Assembly: GCA_031274845.1 (NCBI GenBank)
Contig: JAISPN010000018.1
Location: 1-16,059, forward strand
Direction: 5' to 3'
DNA: 16,059 bases
DNA from: Acidobacteriaceae bacterium
Lineage (GTDB): Bacteria; Acidobacteriota; Vicinamibacteria; Vicinamibacterales; CAVVIG01
Shown here piece by piece: positions 1 through 9,477 of this stretch. A model generated the notes under the pieces. That model was not told where the DNA came from and made no database searches. It worked only from the letters and a program-made list of their open reading frames with translations. Both the position numbers and the translations under genes were made by a program. Within the stretch, counting starts at the first letter, position 1. Every line of letters begins with the position of its first letter.

Positions 1-432
1 TGATGGCGACACACGCGCCTCGTCGAACGCCACGGCCGTCCGTAGCGGCACCCGCCGGTAGTTCAACCCCCAGGTGACGAGAAACGCCAGGTACGCCACC
101 GCGGCCAGCGTCACCGTGCGCACGACGAGCCGCACGCCCCAATGCGCCTGCTGGCGGCCATATCCGTATCCGTACCCGCGTTTCAGTCCGCGCCCACGTC
201 GAATGTCGACGACGAGCGCGCCGAGCCACCAGAGCACGACGAGCACGAGCAGCACGTCGAACAGCGCGAAAGGGACACGATTGGAGATCGCGGTGAGGAA
301 GGTCTGGATGCGAGGAAATACGCCGTGCGAGAAATGCCGTTCGACAAATTCAGCGCGCATCGGCAGCAGCGCGGCGGCAATCGCCAGCCCCCACAACGCG
401 ACGCGAACGGTCCAGATTACCGCGATGCCCAC
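1..432 (-). CDS. DUF3810-type membrane protein, N-terminal part (gene runs off the left edge)
   Basis: The 144 visible residues open with GTG at 432, directly after an in-frame TGA (435-433), so no longer start exists in this frame; no clear ribosome binding site is visible. Three hydrophobic segments can be read: about residues 5-25, 54-75 and 103-122. The third ends in WGLNYRRVPL (121-130), which resembles the Trp-Gly-Leu-Asn-Tyr signature I associate with DUF3810 proteins, a family of roughly 330-380 residues with an N-terminal membrane part. From memory, its C-terminal part carries a conserved His/Glu motif suggesting a metallopeptidase-like fold; that part lies outside the window. A GYGYGYG stretch (86-92) sits in the cytosolic or periplasmic loop between the second and third segments. 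The gene is divergent from tRNA-Leu. The family call is from recognition only, and the function is unknown. Confidence 0.75.
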   Translation of the reverse strand, partial: MGIAVIWTVRVALWGLAIAAALLPMRAEFVERHFSHGVFPRIQTFLTAISNRVPFALFDVLLVLVVLWWLGALVVDIRRGRGLKRGYGYGYGRQQAHWGVRLVVRTVTLAAVAYLAFLVTWGLNYRRVPLRTAVAFDEARVSPS

Positions 433-497
433 TCACGTCGATTGTAGAGCGTGTCCAACGAGCGCGGGGCAGAGCGTGCTATTGTGTTCTGTCGGTC

Positions 498-579
498 GCG
501 AAAGTGGCGGAACTGGCAGACGCGCCAGACTTAGGATCTGGTGGGGAAACCCTTGGGGGTTCGACTCCCCCCTTTCGCA
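498..579 (+). tRNA. tRNA-Leu, anticodon UAG
   Basis: The acceptor stem GCGAAAG (498-504) pairs with CTTTCGC (572-578), with discriminator A579. The anticodon stem CCAGA (525-529) pairs with TCTGG (537-541) around the loop CTTAGGA, giving anticodon TAG at 532-534. The T arm is GGGGG / TTCGACT / CCCCC (555-571). The long variable arm (542-554, inner GGG/CCC pairs) makes it class II, as expected for leucine. The 3' CCA is not encoded, since CAC follows A579. A TATTGT at 480-485 is a possible -10 element, but no good -35 accompanies it. The gene ends 58 bases before tig and may be co-transcribed with it. Confidence 0.97.
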
Positions 580-607
580 CACCTCTCGCTTCTACTATTC
601 ACTCTGA

Positions 608-630
608 ACTGTTTGCGTTTACTTTCTGCG
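608..630 (+). repeat. Two tandem copies of a 10-base motif (ACTKTYTGCG) before tig
   Basis: ACTGTTTGCG (608-617) is followed after TTT by ACTTTCTGCG (621-630), ending 7 bases before the tig start codon. The exact first copy recurs before lon at 3962-3971. No Shine-Dalgarno sequence is visible before tig, so this element occupies the place where one would be expected. TACTTT at 620-625 could also be read as a -10 hexamer, which would give an almost leaderless mRNA. That reading is inference. Confidence 0.5.
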
Positions 631-637
631 ATTTGCA

Positions 638-1912
638 ATGAAAACTGACCTCGTCGACGTCAACGACACCCGCAAAACCCTCACCGTCGAAATTCCCAGC
701 GATATCGTCAACGCGCGCATCGAGCACGTGGCCAAGGACTACTCGCGCAAGGCGCGCATCCCCGGCTTCCGCCCGGGCAAGGTTCCCTCGCGCGTCATCA
801 AGCAGCGCTTCAAGGATCAAATCCTGCACGACGTCGCGCACGAACTCGTGCCGCGCGCCATCGAAGAGGCGCTCGGCATGCGCGGCGTGGAGCCGGTCGA
901 CACGCCCGAAGTCCACGATGTCGTGGTCGAAGAGAACAAGGCGCTCACCTTCACGGCGCAGTTCGATACGGTGCCGCCGTTTGAAATCGGAGACGTGGGT
1001 GGTATCACGATCGCGCGTCCTTCGTCCGCGGTGACCGGCGAGGCGGTGGATCAAGCGCTCACCCGGCTGCGGCAGCGCGCCGCGCGGATGGAACCGGTCG
1101 AAGGGCGAGGCGCGATCGATGGCGACATCGTCACGCTGCACCTGGATCGCACCGACGCCAAGGGCGAGACCGACCATCACGACGATGTGAATGTTGAAAT
1201 TGGCGCAACCGCGAACCCGCCAGGATTCGACGCGCAGATTCTGGGGCTTGAGTCCGGCGCCGAGAAAAACTTCTCGATCCACTACCCAGACGACTACCAG
1301 ACGAAAGAGATGGCGGGCACCGACGTCTCGTACCACGTGAAGGTGAACGCGATCAAAAAACGCGTGCTGCCGGAGCTCGACGATGAGTTCGCGAAAGACA
1401 TGGGCGAATTCGAATCGCTCGACGCGCTGCGCACGCGCGTGCGTGAGGATCTCGAACACGAGGCGCGCCACAACAGCGACCACGCCGTCCGCGAAGAGCT
1501 GATGAAGCAACTCGCGGCGAAGATCCCGTTCGACGTGCCGCCCGCGCTCATCGAGCGCGAAATCAACCGCAGACTGGAAGAGTTCGCCGCGCGTCTAATC
1601 GATCAGAACATCGATCCACGGCAAGCCGGTGTCGACTGGAACGCGTTCCGCGAGAGTCAGCGCGAGGTGGCGAAGAACGCGGTCGCCAGCGCGTTGGCGC
1701 TCGACGAGATCGCGCGTCGCGAACAGCTCTCGGTGAGCGACGAGGAGATCGAGCAGGAAATCGCGCGCTATGCTGAACGCACCGGCCGGACGCCAGCGGC
1801 CATCCGAGCGGCGATCGAGAAAGAAGGCGGTCTGGCGCGTGTGTACACGGGACTGCGGCGGGAGAAGTCGATTGACTTCGTGAAGTCGCGTGCTAAAATT
1901 TCCGGAGACTGA
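638..1912 (+). CDS. tig: Trigger factor, ribosome-associated chaperone and peptidyl-prolyl isomerase
   Basis: This 424-residue protein matches trigger factor (about 430) along its whole length. It binds the large ribosomal subunit near the exit tunnel, shields nascent chains and catalyses cis/trans prolyl isomerisation. Residues 1-145 form the ribosome-binding domain with the signature GFRPGKVP at 43-50. An FKBP-like isomerase domain spans about 152-240 (GDIVTLHLD near its start, then PPGFDAQILGLESG). The helical chaperone arms follow from about 245 to the end, rich in Glu and Arg. ATG at 638 gives the family's usual N-terminus, though no Shine-Dalgarno sequence precedes it. It heads the tig-clpP-clpX-lon series, a common bacterial arrangement linking folding of new proteins with degradation. 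Its last codons overlap a likely promoter for clpP. Confidence 0.97.
   Translation: MKTDLVDVNDTRKTLTVEIPSDIVNARIEHVAKDYSRKARIPGFRPGKVPSRVIKQRFKDQILHDVAHELVPRAIEEALGMRGVEPVDTPEVHDVVVEENKALTFTAQFDTVPPFEIGDVGGITIARPSSAVTGEAVDQALTRLRQRAARMEPVEGRGAIDGDIVTLHLDRTDAKGETDHHDDVNVEIGATANPPGFDAQILGLESGAEKNFSIHYPDDYQTKEMAGTDVSYHVKVNAIKKRVLPELDDEFAKDMGEFESLDALRTRVREDLEHEARHNSDHAVREELMKQLAAKIPFDVPPALIEREINRRLEEFAARLIDQNIDPRQAGVDWNAFRESQREVAKNAVASALALDEIARREQLSVSDEEIEQEIARYAERTGRTPAAIRAAIEKEGGLARVYTGLRREKSIDFVKSRAKISGD
1864..1887 (+). repeat. Alternating GAAGTC / GACTTC hexamers over the putative clpP promoter
   Basis: GAAGTC (1864-1869), GACTTC (1874-1879) and GAAGTC (1882-1887) alternate in orientation. 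The last two form the perfect palindrome GACTTCGTGAAGTC, which overlaps the -35 hexamer and spacer of the promoter candidate at 1872-1899. Position and symmetry fit a repressor site, but the bases also encode the end of trigger factor, so coincidence is possible. Confidence 0.35.
1872..1899 (+). promoter_or_regulatory. Sigma70-like promoter inside the 3' end of tig, for clpP-clpX
   Basis: TTGACT (1872-1877), a 16-base spacer and TAAAAT (1894-1899) each match five of six consensus bases. TGC at 1891-1893 adds an extended -10 element. The predicted transcript start near 1906 gives a leader of about 105 bases before clpP. A second, weaker -10-like TACAAT lies at 1940-1945 without a good -35. Confidence 0.5.
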
Positions 1913-2012
1913 CGAACGTTCCCCCCGTCTTCTTCACGCTACAATTCCTGATTACATCGACGTTCTCTCGACGCAACGTCACATTTCAGAGGCCAACGCC
2001 CGACTCATACCT

Positions 2013-2627
2013 ATGACGCATCAGATGCCGGATCCGCGGATGCAACTTGTGCCGATGGTGGTTGAACAAACGAATCGTGGCGAACGCGCGTACGACATTT
2101 TTTCGCGCCTGCTCAAAGACAGCATCATCTTCATTGGGACCGGCATCGACGACACGATCGCCAACCTGGTCATCGCCCAGATGCTGTTCCTCGAAGCGGA
2201 AGATCCCGATAAAGACATCCAGCTGTACATCAACAGCCCGGGCGGGTCGATTACGGCGGGGCTCGCCATCTACGACACGATGCAGTTCATCAAGCCTGAC
2301 GTACAGACGATCTGCATCGGTCAAGCGGCGTCCATGGCGGCGGTGCTGCTGGCGGCTGGCGCAAAGGGCAAGCGGTTTTCGCTGCCCAATGCACGCATTG
2401 TCATCCATCAGCCGCTGATGTCTGGTCTTGCCGGCCAAGCGACCGATATAGATATTGCCGCGCGCGAAATCCTGCGCATGCGCGAACGGCTCAACGGCAT
2501 CCTCGTGCACCACACGGGGCAGCCGGAGAAACGCATTCAGGAAGACACGGAACGGGACTACATCATGACGGCCGACCAGGGACGGGAATACGGTATCATC
2601 GACGATGTCATCCGGAAGCGGGCGTAG
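2013..2627 (+). CDS. clpP: ClpP, serine protease subunit of ClpXP
   Basis: ClpP forms the tetradecameric proteolytic chamber that degrades proteins unfolded by ClpX. The 204 residues include the catalytic triad in family context: Ser107 (GQAASMAA), His132 (IHQP) and Asp182 (TERD). The oligomerisation region around the GQATDI motif is intact. The mature enzyme probably begins near LVPMVVEQT (12-20), preceded by a propeptide of about ten residues, as in E. coli. I chose ATG 2013 because it gives this normal length. AGAGG at 1988-1992 is rather far away, and ATG at 2025 or 2040 is possible. The frame stays open upstream to a GTG at 1890 inside tig, but that would add 41 residues without family resemblance. 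clpX follows after 12 bases, so the two are surely co-translated. Confidence 0.96.
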   Translation: MTHQMPDPRMQLVPMVVEQTNRGERAYDIFSRLLKDSIIFIGTGIDDTIANLVIAQMLFLEAEDPDKDIQLYINSPGGSITAGLAIYDTMQFIKPDVQTICIGQAASMAAVLLAAGAKGKRFSLPNARIVIHQPLMSGLAGQATDIDIAAREILRMRERLNGILVHHTGQPEKRIQEDTERDYIMTADQGREYGIIDDVIRKRA

Positions 2628-2639
2628 AGGCTGGGCCCC

Positions 2640-3887
<1,248 letters not shown>

Positions 3888-3961
3888 GCCAAAAGCCCCC
3901 TTAAGGAGATTGCGAATCGTAAGAGCGGCCTCGCAGATGTTGGTGTTGCGGTCGAACTTTT

Positions 3962-3973
3962 ACTGTTTGCGAT
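3962..3973 (+). repeat. ACTGTTTGCG motif before lon, shared with tig
   Basis: ACTGTTTGCG (3962-3971) is identical to 608-617 upstream of tig. In the wider 15 bases (3959-3973) it matches tig 618-632 at 13 positions, TTTACT and TGCGAT being common to both. It ends a few bases before the lon ATG, where no Shine-Dalgarno sequence is found. The only purine-rich site, AAGGAG at 3903-3908, is 69 bases too far upstream to serve this start codon. Confidence 0.5.
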
Positions 3974-3977
3974 AGAT

Positions 3978-6380
<2,403 letters not shown>

Positions 6381-6386
6381 ATGGGC

Positions 6387-6407
6387 CGGTGAGGTCTCCC
6401 CTCACCG
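6387..6407 (+). other. Intercistronic hairpin between lon and engB
   Basis: CGGTGAGG (6387-6394) pairs perfectly with CCTCACCG (6400-6407) around a 5-base loop, forming an 8-bp stem. It begins 6 bases after the lon stop and ends 11 bases before the engB TTG. No T tract follows, so it is not a classical intrinsic terminator. It could stabilise the lon mRNA end or limit engB translation. GAGG in the left arm is the only Shine-Dalgarno-like string nearby and would be buried in the stem. Confidence 0.55.
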
Positions 6408-6418
6408 TGCCAACCTGA

Positions 6419-7120
6419 TTGAAGATTTTCGCTGAATTCGTACGGAGCGCCGCCAGCGCTCGCGATCTCCCGGCAGACGGATTGCCGGAGCTCGCACTGG
6501 TCGGCCGCAGCAACGTTGGCAAGTCGAGCGTCATCAACGCGCTCACGCGCCAACGGATTGCCCGCACGAGTGCGACGCCGGGAAAAACACGGCTCGCGAA
6601 TATCTACCGTGTGACACGCGGCAGCTCGAAGCCGTTTCACTTGGTGGATCTACCCGGATTCGGGTTTGCCAAAGGACGGGACAGCGAACGCGAGTTCGCG
6701 GAGCTGACCAACGCCTACTTCGGAGCAAGACCCGATCGCCTTGCCGCCCTGCTCCTCGTGGACGCACGGCATCCGGGGCTCGAGAACGACCGCCAGGCCT
6801 GGACATGGCTGGCCTCCGTCAGCGATGAGCACGCGCTCGTCGCGACCAAGATCGACAAGCTCGCGCGCGGCCAACGGATCCGCGCGATGAGAGAAATCGA
6901 ATCCGTGTTTGACAGCCCCGTGCTGCCGGTCTCGGCGGTCACGGGCGAAGGACTGGACGAACTGTGGAAACTGATCGACAGGCTACTCAACAGCCGCAAC
7001 CCCAACCCGTCTCTCAGCCGCCCCAGCCCGCCAAGGGCAACGGCGCGGTCCCTCCCGACAAATCCGCCGCCGGCGACAAAGCCGTCGGCCCCGAGCCAGG
7101 TCGAGGCGCCGAAAAAATAG
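6419..7120 (+). CDS. engB: EngB/YsxC-family GTPase for ribosome assembly
   Basis: EngB (YihA/YsxC) is a GTPase needed for maturation of the 50S subunit. Motifs are in order: G1 GRSNVGKSS (29-37), the G2 threonine region around SATPGKT (51-57), G3 DLPG (77-80), G4 TKID (143-146) and G5 SA at 172-173. TTG 6419 is chosen because it follows an in-frame TGA (6416-6418) directly and yields the expected MKI-EFV-S N-terminus; no ribosome binding site is visible. At 233 residues it is longer than the usual 195-210: the GTPase fold ends near residue 190, and a Pro/Ser/Arg-rich tail (191-233) follows. That tail is read from DNA that also encodes the start of Rho in another frame. The tail is probably dispensable, but it is uninterrupted. 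Confidence 0.94.
   Translation: MKIFAEFVRSAASARDLPADGLPELALVGRSNVGKSSVINALTRQRIARTSATPGKTRLANIYRVTRGSSKPFHLVDLPGFGFAKGRDSEREFAELTNAYFGARPDRLAALLLVDARHPGLENDRQAWTWLASVSDEHALVATKIDKLARGQRIRAMREIESVFDSPVLPVSAVTGEGLDELWKLIDRLLNSRNPNPSLSRPSPPRATARSLPTNPPPATKPSAPSQVEAPKK
6948..6952 (+). promoter_or_regulatory. Ribosome binding site of rho, inside engB
   Basis: AAGGA lies 11 bases before the GTG at 6964. It supports initiation of Rho within the last structured part of engB. No other usable start codon exists in the rho frame until ATG 7150, which lies inside the conserved N-terminal domain. Confidence 0.55.
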
Positions 7121-8382
7121 AGCGCATCGATCTCGCGACGCTCAAGGACATGAGCGTCGGGGCGCTGACGAAAATCGCCAAGCAGCTCGACGTGCCTGGC
7201 GCGACGGGCATGCGCAAGCAGGAGCTGATCTTCGAGATCCTGAAAGCGCGCGCGGAAAAGAGCGGCCTGATCTTTTCAGAAGGGGTCCTCGAAACGCTGC
7301 CTGACGGCTTCGGCTTCCTGCGGGCGCCCGACTACAACTACCTGCCCGGCCCCGACGACATCTACGTCTCGCCGTCGCAGATCCGCCGATTCGATCTGCA
7401 CACCGGCGACACGGTGTCCGGCCAGATCCGGCCGCCCAAGGAAGGCGAACGCTACTTCGCGCTCATCAAGGTGGAAGCGGTCAACTTCGAGCCGCCCGAT
7501 CGCGCGCGCGAAAAAGTCTTCTTCGAAAACCTGACGCCGCTCTATCCGCAGAGCGCCATCAAGCTCGAAACCGAGCCGGAAAATCTTTCCGGCCGCGTGC
7601 TCGACCTGATGGTGCCAATCGGCAAAGGACAGCGCGGCCTCATCGTCGCGCCGCCGCGCACCGGCAAGACGATGCTGCTGCAAAACATCGCGAACAGCAT
7701 CACGAAAAATCACCCCGAGGTGTACCTGATCGTGCTGCTCATCGACGAGCGGCCGGAAGAAGTGACCGATATGCAGCGGTCGGTGCGAGGCGAAGTCGTC
7801 TCCTCGACCTTCGACGAGCCGGCGCAACGTCACGTGCAGGTCGCCGAGATGGTGATCGAAAAGGCGAAGCGTCTGGTCGAGCACAAAAAAGACGTCGTCA
7901 TTCTGCTCGACTCGATTACACGTCTGGCGCGCGCCTACAACACTATCGTCCCGCCGTCGGGCAAAGTGCTCTCGGGCGGCGTCGACAGCAACGCGCTGCA
8001 ACGACCGAAGCGCTTCTTCGGCGCGGCACGGAACATCGAGGAAGGCGGATCGCTGACCATCATGGCGACCGCGCTCATCGACACCGGATCGCGCATGGAC
8101 GAAGTGATCTTCGAAGAGTTCAAGGGCACCGGCAATCTTGAAATCCACCTCGATCGCAAGCTGACCGATCGCCGCGTGTTCCCGTCGATCGACATCCAGA
8201 AGAGCGGCACGCGCAAAGAGGAACTACTCATCCAGAAGGAAGACCTCAACCGCGTCTGGGTGCTGCGTAAAGTTCTCACGCCCCTCTCACCCGTCGAGGC
8301 GATGGAACTGCTGCTCTCGAAGATGTCGAAGACCAAAACCAACCAGGACTTCCTCGCCTCGATGTCGAGCGGCAAGTCCTAA
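6964..8382 (+). CDS. rho: Transcription termination factor Rho
   Basis: Rho is a hexameric RNA-dependent ATPase that loads on C-rich RNA and dislodges RNA polymerase. The 472 residues comprise a Gln/Pro-rich extension (1-54) absent from E. coli Rho, then an N-terminal helical domain (55-100, IDLATLKDMSVGAL, MRKQELIFEIL). An RNA-binding cold-shock-like domain follows, with DGFGFLR at 114-120. The ATPase core has Walker A APPRTGKT (229-236) and Walker B VVILLDSITR (D316). The Q-loop region is SVRGEVVSSTFDEP (273-286) and the R-loop region KVLSGGVDSNAL (334-345). The frame is closed by TGA at 6910 and contains no ATG, GTG or TTG between 6964 and 7150, so GTG 6964 is the only start keeping the fold whole. 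It overlaps engB by 157 bases and is probably translationally linked to it. Confidence 0.96.
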   Translation: METDRQATQQPQPQPVSQPPQPAKGNGAVPPDKSAAGDKAVGPEPGRGAEKIERIDLATLKDMSVGALTKIAKQLDVPGATGMRKQELIFEILKARAEKSGLIFSEGVLETLPDGFGFLRAPDYNYLPGPDDIYVSPSQIRRFDLHTGDTVSGQIRPPKEGERYFALIKVEAVNFEPPDRAREKVFFENLTPLYPQSAIKLETEPENLSGRVLDLMVPIGKGQRGLIVAPPRTGKTMLLQNIANSITKNHPEVYLIVLLIDERPEEVTDMQRSVRGEVVSSTFDEPAQRHVQVAEMVIEKAKRLVEHKKDVVILLDSITRLARAYNTIVPPSGKVLSGGVDSNALQRPKRFFGAARNIEEGGSLTIMATALIDTGSRMDEVIFEEFKGTGNLEIHLDRKLTDRRVFPSIDIQKSGTRKEELLIQKEDLNRVWVLRKVLTPLSPVEAMELLLSKMSKTKTNQDFLASMSSGKS

Positions 8383-8391
8383 GCACGCACC

Positions 8392-8421
8392 GGGAAGGGC
8401 TGACGTTGAGCAGCCCTTCCC
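8392..8421 (+). terminator. Strong hairpin 3' of rho, without T tract
   Basis: GGGAAGGGCTG (8392-8402) pairs perfectly with CAGCCCTTCCC (8411-8421), an 11-bp stem with an 8-base loop starting 9 bases after the rho stop. No run of T follows on either strand. It may therefore protect the mRNA 3' end or act together with the T-rich element at 8505-8530, rather than terminate alone. Confidence 0.6.
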
Positions 8422-8489
8422 AACCTCACCCCTATCGCGTCGCTCAACGCCAGCGTTTCCTCTTCACGACATCCTCTTCACATCACGAG
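8422..8489 (+). promoter_or_regulatory. C-rich, G-poor stretch after rho (rut-like)
   Basis: In these 68 bases I count 29 C and 9 G on the plus strand, unusual for this GC-rich window and lying in untranslated RNA. C-rich, G-poor, weakly structured RNA is the type of site Rho loads on. It includes a 10-base direct repeat, TCCTCTTCAC, at 8458-8467 and 8472-8481. A Rho loading site behind the rho gene is an inference from composition only. Confidence 0.3.
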
Positions 8490-8504
8490 ACTAAAAATCG
8501 ACAG

Positions 8505-8530
8505 GACGGCCCAGCCGTCAGGATTTTTTT
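8505..8530 (+). terminator. Intrinsic terminator between rho and xerC, possibly bidirectional
   Basis: GACGGC (8505-8510) and GCCGTC (8514-8519) form a perfect 6-bp stem with a 3-base loop. Four bases later comes T7 (8524-8530) on the plus strand, suited to end the rho transcript. In the opposite direction, T5 (8497-8493) follows the stem at 7 bases, less ideal. The stem overlaps the xerC stop codon (8520-8518), and the T7 is the A7 of xerC's Lys-Lys codons. Confidence 0.6.
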
Positions 8531-9477
8531 GCGCGCGGATGCGCCTTGCGGTAGACGTCCAGTAGTTGCGTGGCGTTGATGTGCGTGTAGCGCTGCGTGG
8601 TGCTCAGGCGCGAGTGGCCGAGCAGTTCCTGAATCGCGCGGAGATCGGCGCCGCGTTGCAGCAGGTGCGACGCAAACGAATGACGCAGCGCGTGCGGACT
8701 CACCGACCCGGCGCGCGTGGTCGCGGCGGCGTAACGGCGGACCAGACGATCGATACTGCGCACTGTCAGACGTCCGCCTCTGTAGTTCACAAACAGCGGA
8801 TCGCCATCGCGCGCGCGGCGTGCCGCAGACCGGCCAGAGGCTCGATCTGACGACCGACTGTTGCCACCGACGATCTGCTCCCGATCCTGAAGGTAGACAC
8901 GCAGTGCGGTCGCCGTTGTTGTGTTGAACGGCACGAGCCGTTCCTTGCCGCCTTTGCCGATGACGCGCGCTCGACGCGCGCTCAGGTGCACATCGTCGAT
9001 GTTCAATCCGGCAAGCTCGCTGACTCGAAGCCCAGACGCGTAGAACAGTTCGAGCATCGCGCGATCGCGCCGGCCGAGCGGATCCTCCGTCGACGGCACA
9101 TCGAGGAGCGCCGTCATCTCGTCCTCGGACAGGTGCGCCGGCATGCGAACTTCGCGCTTCGGCGTCGGCACGCTTGCGCCCGGGTCGTCGTCGAGCAACT
9201 CTTCGCGCCGAAGGTAACGGAGGAAGGTGCGGATCGCCGAGAGCTTGCGCGCGGCGCTCGCCCGTGAATGCCCCGCCGCGTGCAACGCGCCAAGGAACGC
9301 GCGAATCGCGTGGCGATCGAGCGAGGACGGCGTCAGATCGCGCACCTTCGTCTTCGCCCCCTGCGCCGTGTGCCGCAGAAACTGCGAGAGATCGCTGTCG
9401 TAGGCGCGAACGGTGTGCAGAGAGAGATTGCGATTGAGCGCGAGGTATTTGAGAAACGCCTTGAGCTGGTCGATCAC
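8518..9477 (-). CDS. xerC: Tyrosine recombinase XerC
   Basis: XerC, with XerD, resolves chromosome dimers at dif near the division septum. The 319 residues contain an N-terminal SAM-like core-binding domain (about 1-95) and the catalytic domain. All active-site residues are present: Arg151 (SGLRVSEL), Lys175 (GKGGKER), His262 and Arg265 (HALRH), His288 (LGH) and nucleophile Tyr297 (TQRYTH). The C-terminal HPRAK motif favours XerC over XerD. A Ser/Arg-rich insertion (about 204-226) makes it some 20 residues longer than E. coli XerC; it lies between the catalytic Lys strand and the HxxR helix. The GTG start (9477-9475) overlaps the trmFO TGA as GTGA, so translation is probably coupled. No separate ribosome binding site is obvious. 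It ends the dprA-topA-trmFO-xerC operon. Confidence 0.93.
   Translation of the reverse strand: MIDQLKAFLKYLALNRNLSLHTVRAYDSDLSQFLRHTAQGAKTKVRDLTPSSLDRHAIRAFLGALHAAGHSRASAARKLSAIRTFLRYLRREELLDDDPGASVPTPKREVRMPAHLSEDEMTALLDVPSTEDPLGRRDRAMLELFYASGLRVSELAGLNIDDVHLSARRARVIGKGGKERLVPFNTTTATALRVYLQDREQIVGGNSRSSDRASGRSAARRARDGDPLFVNYRGGRLTVRSIDRLVRRYAAATTRAGSVSPHALRHSFASHLLQRGADLRAIQELLGHSRLSTTQRYTHINATQLLDVYRKAHPRAKKS

Noticed and set aside
74..607. A 177-codon frame covering the tRNA-Leu region
   Set aside because: It runs through the tRNA gene and antisense to the DUF3810 protein, and the sequence is low-information Arg/Ser/Thr.
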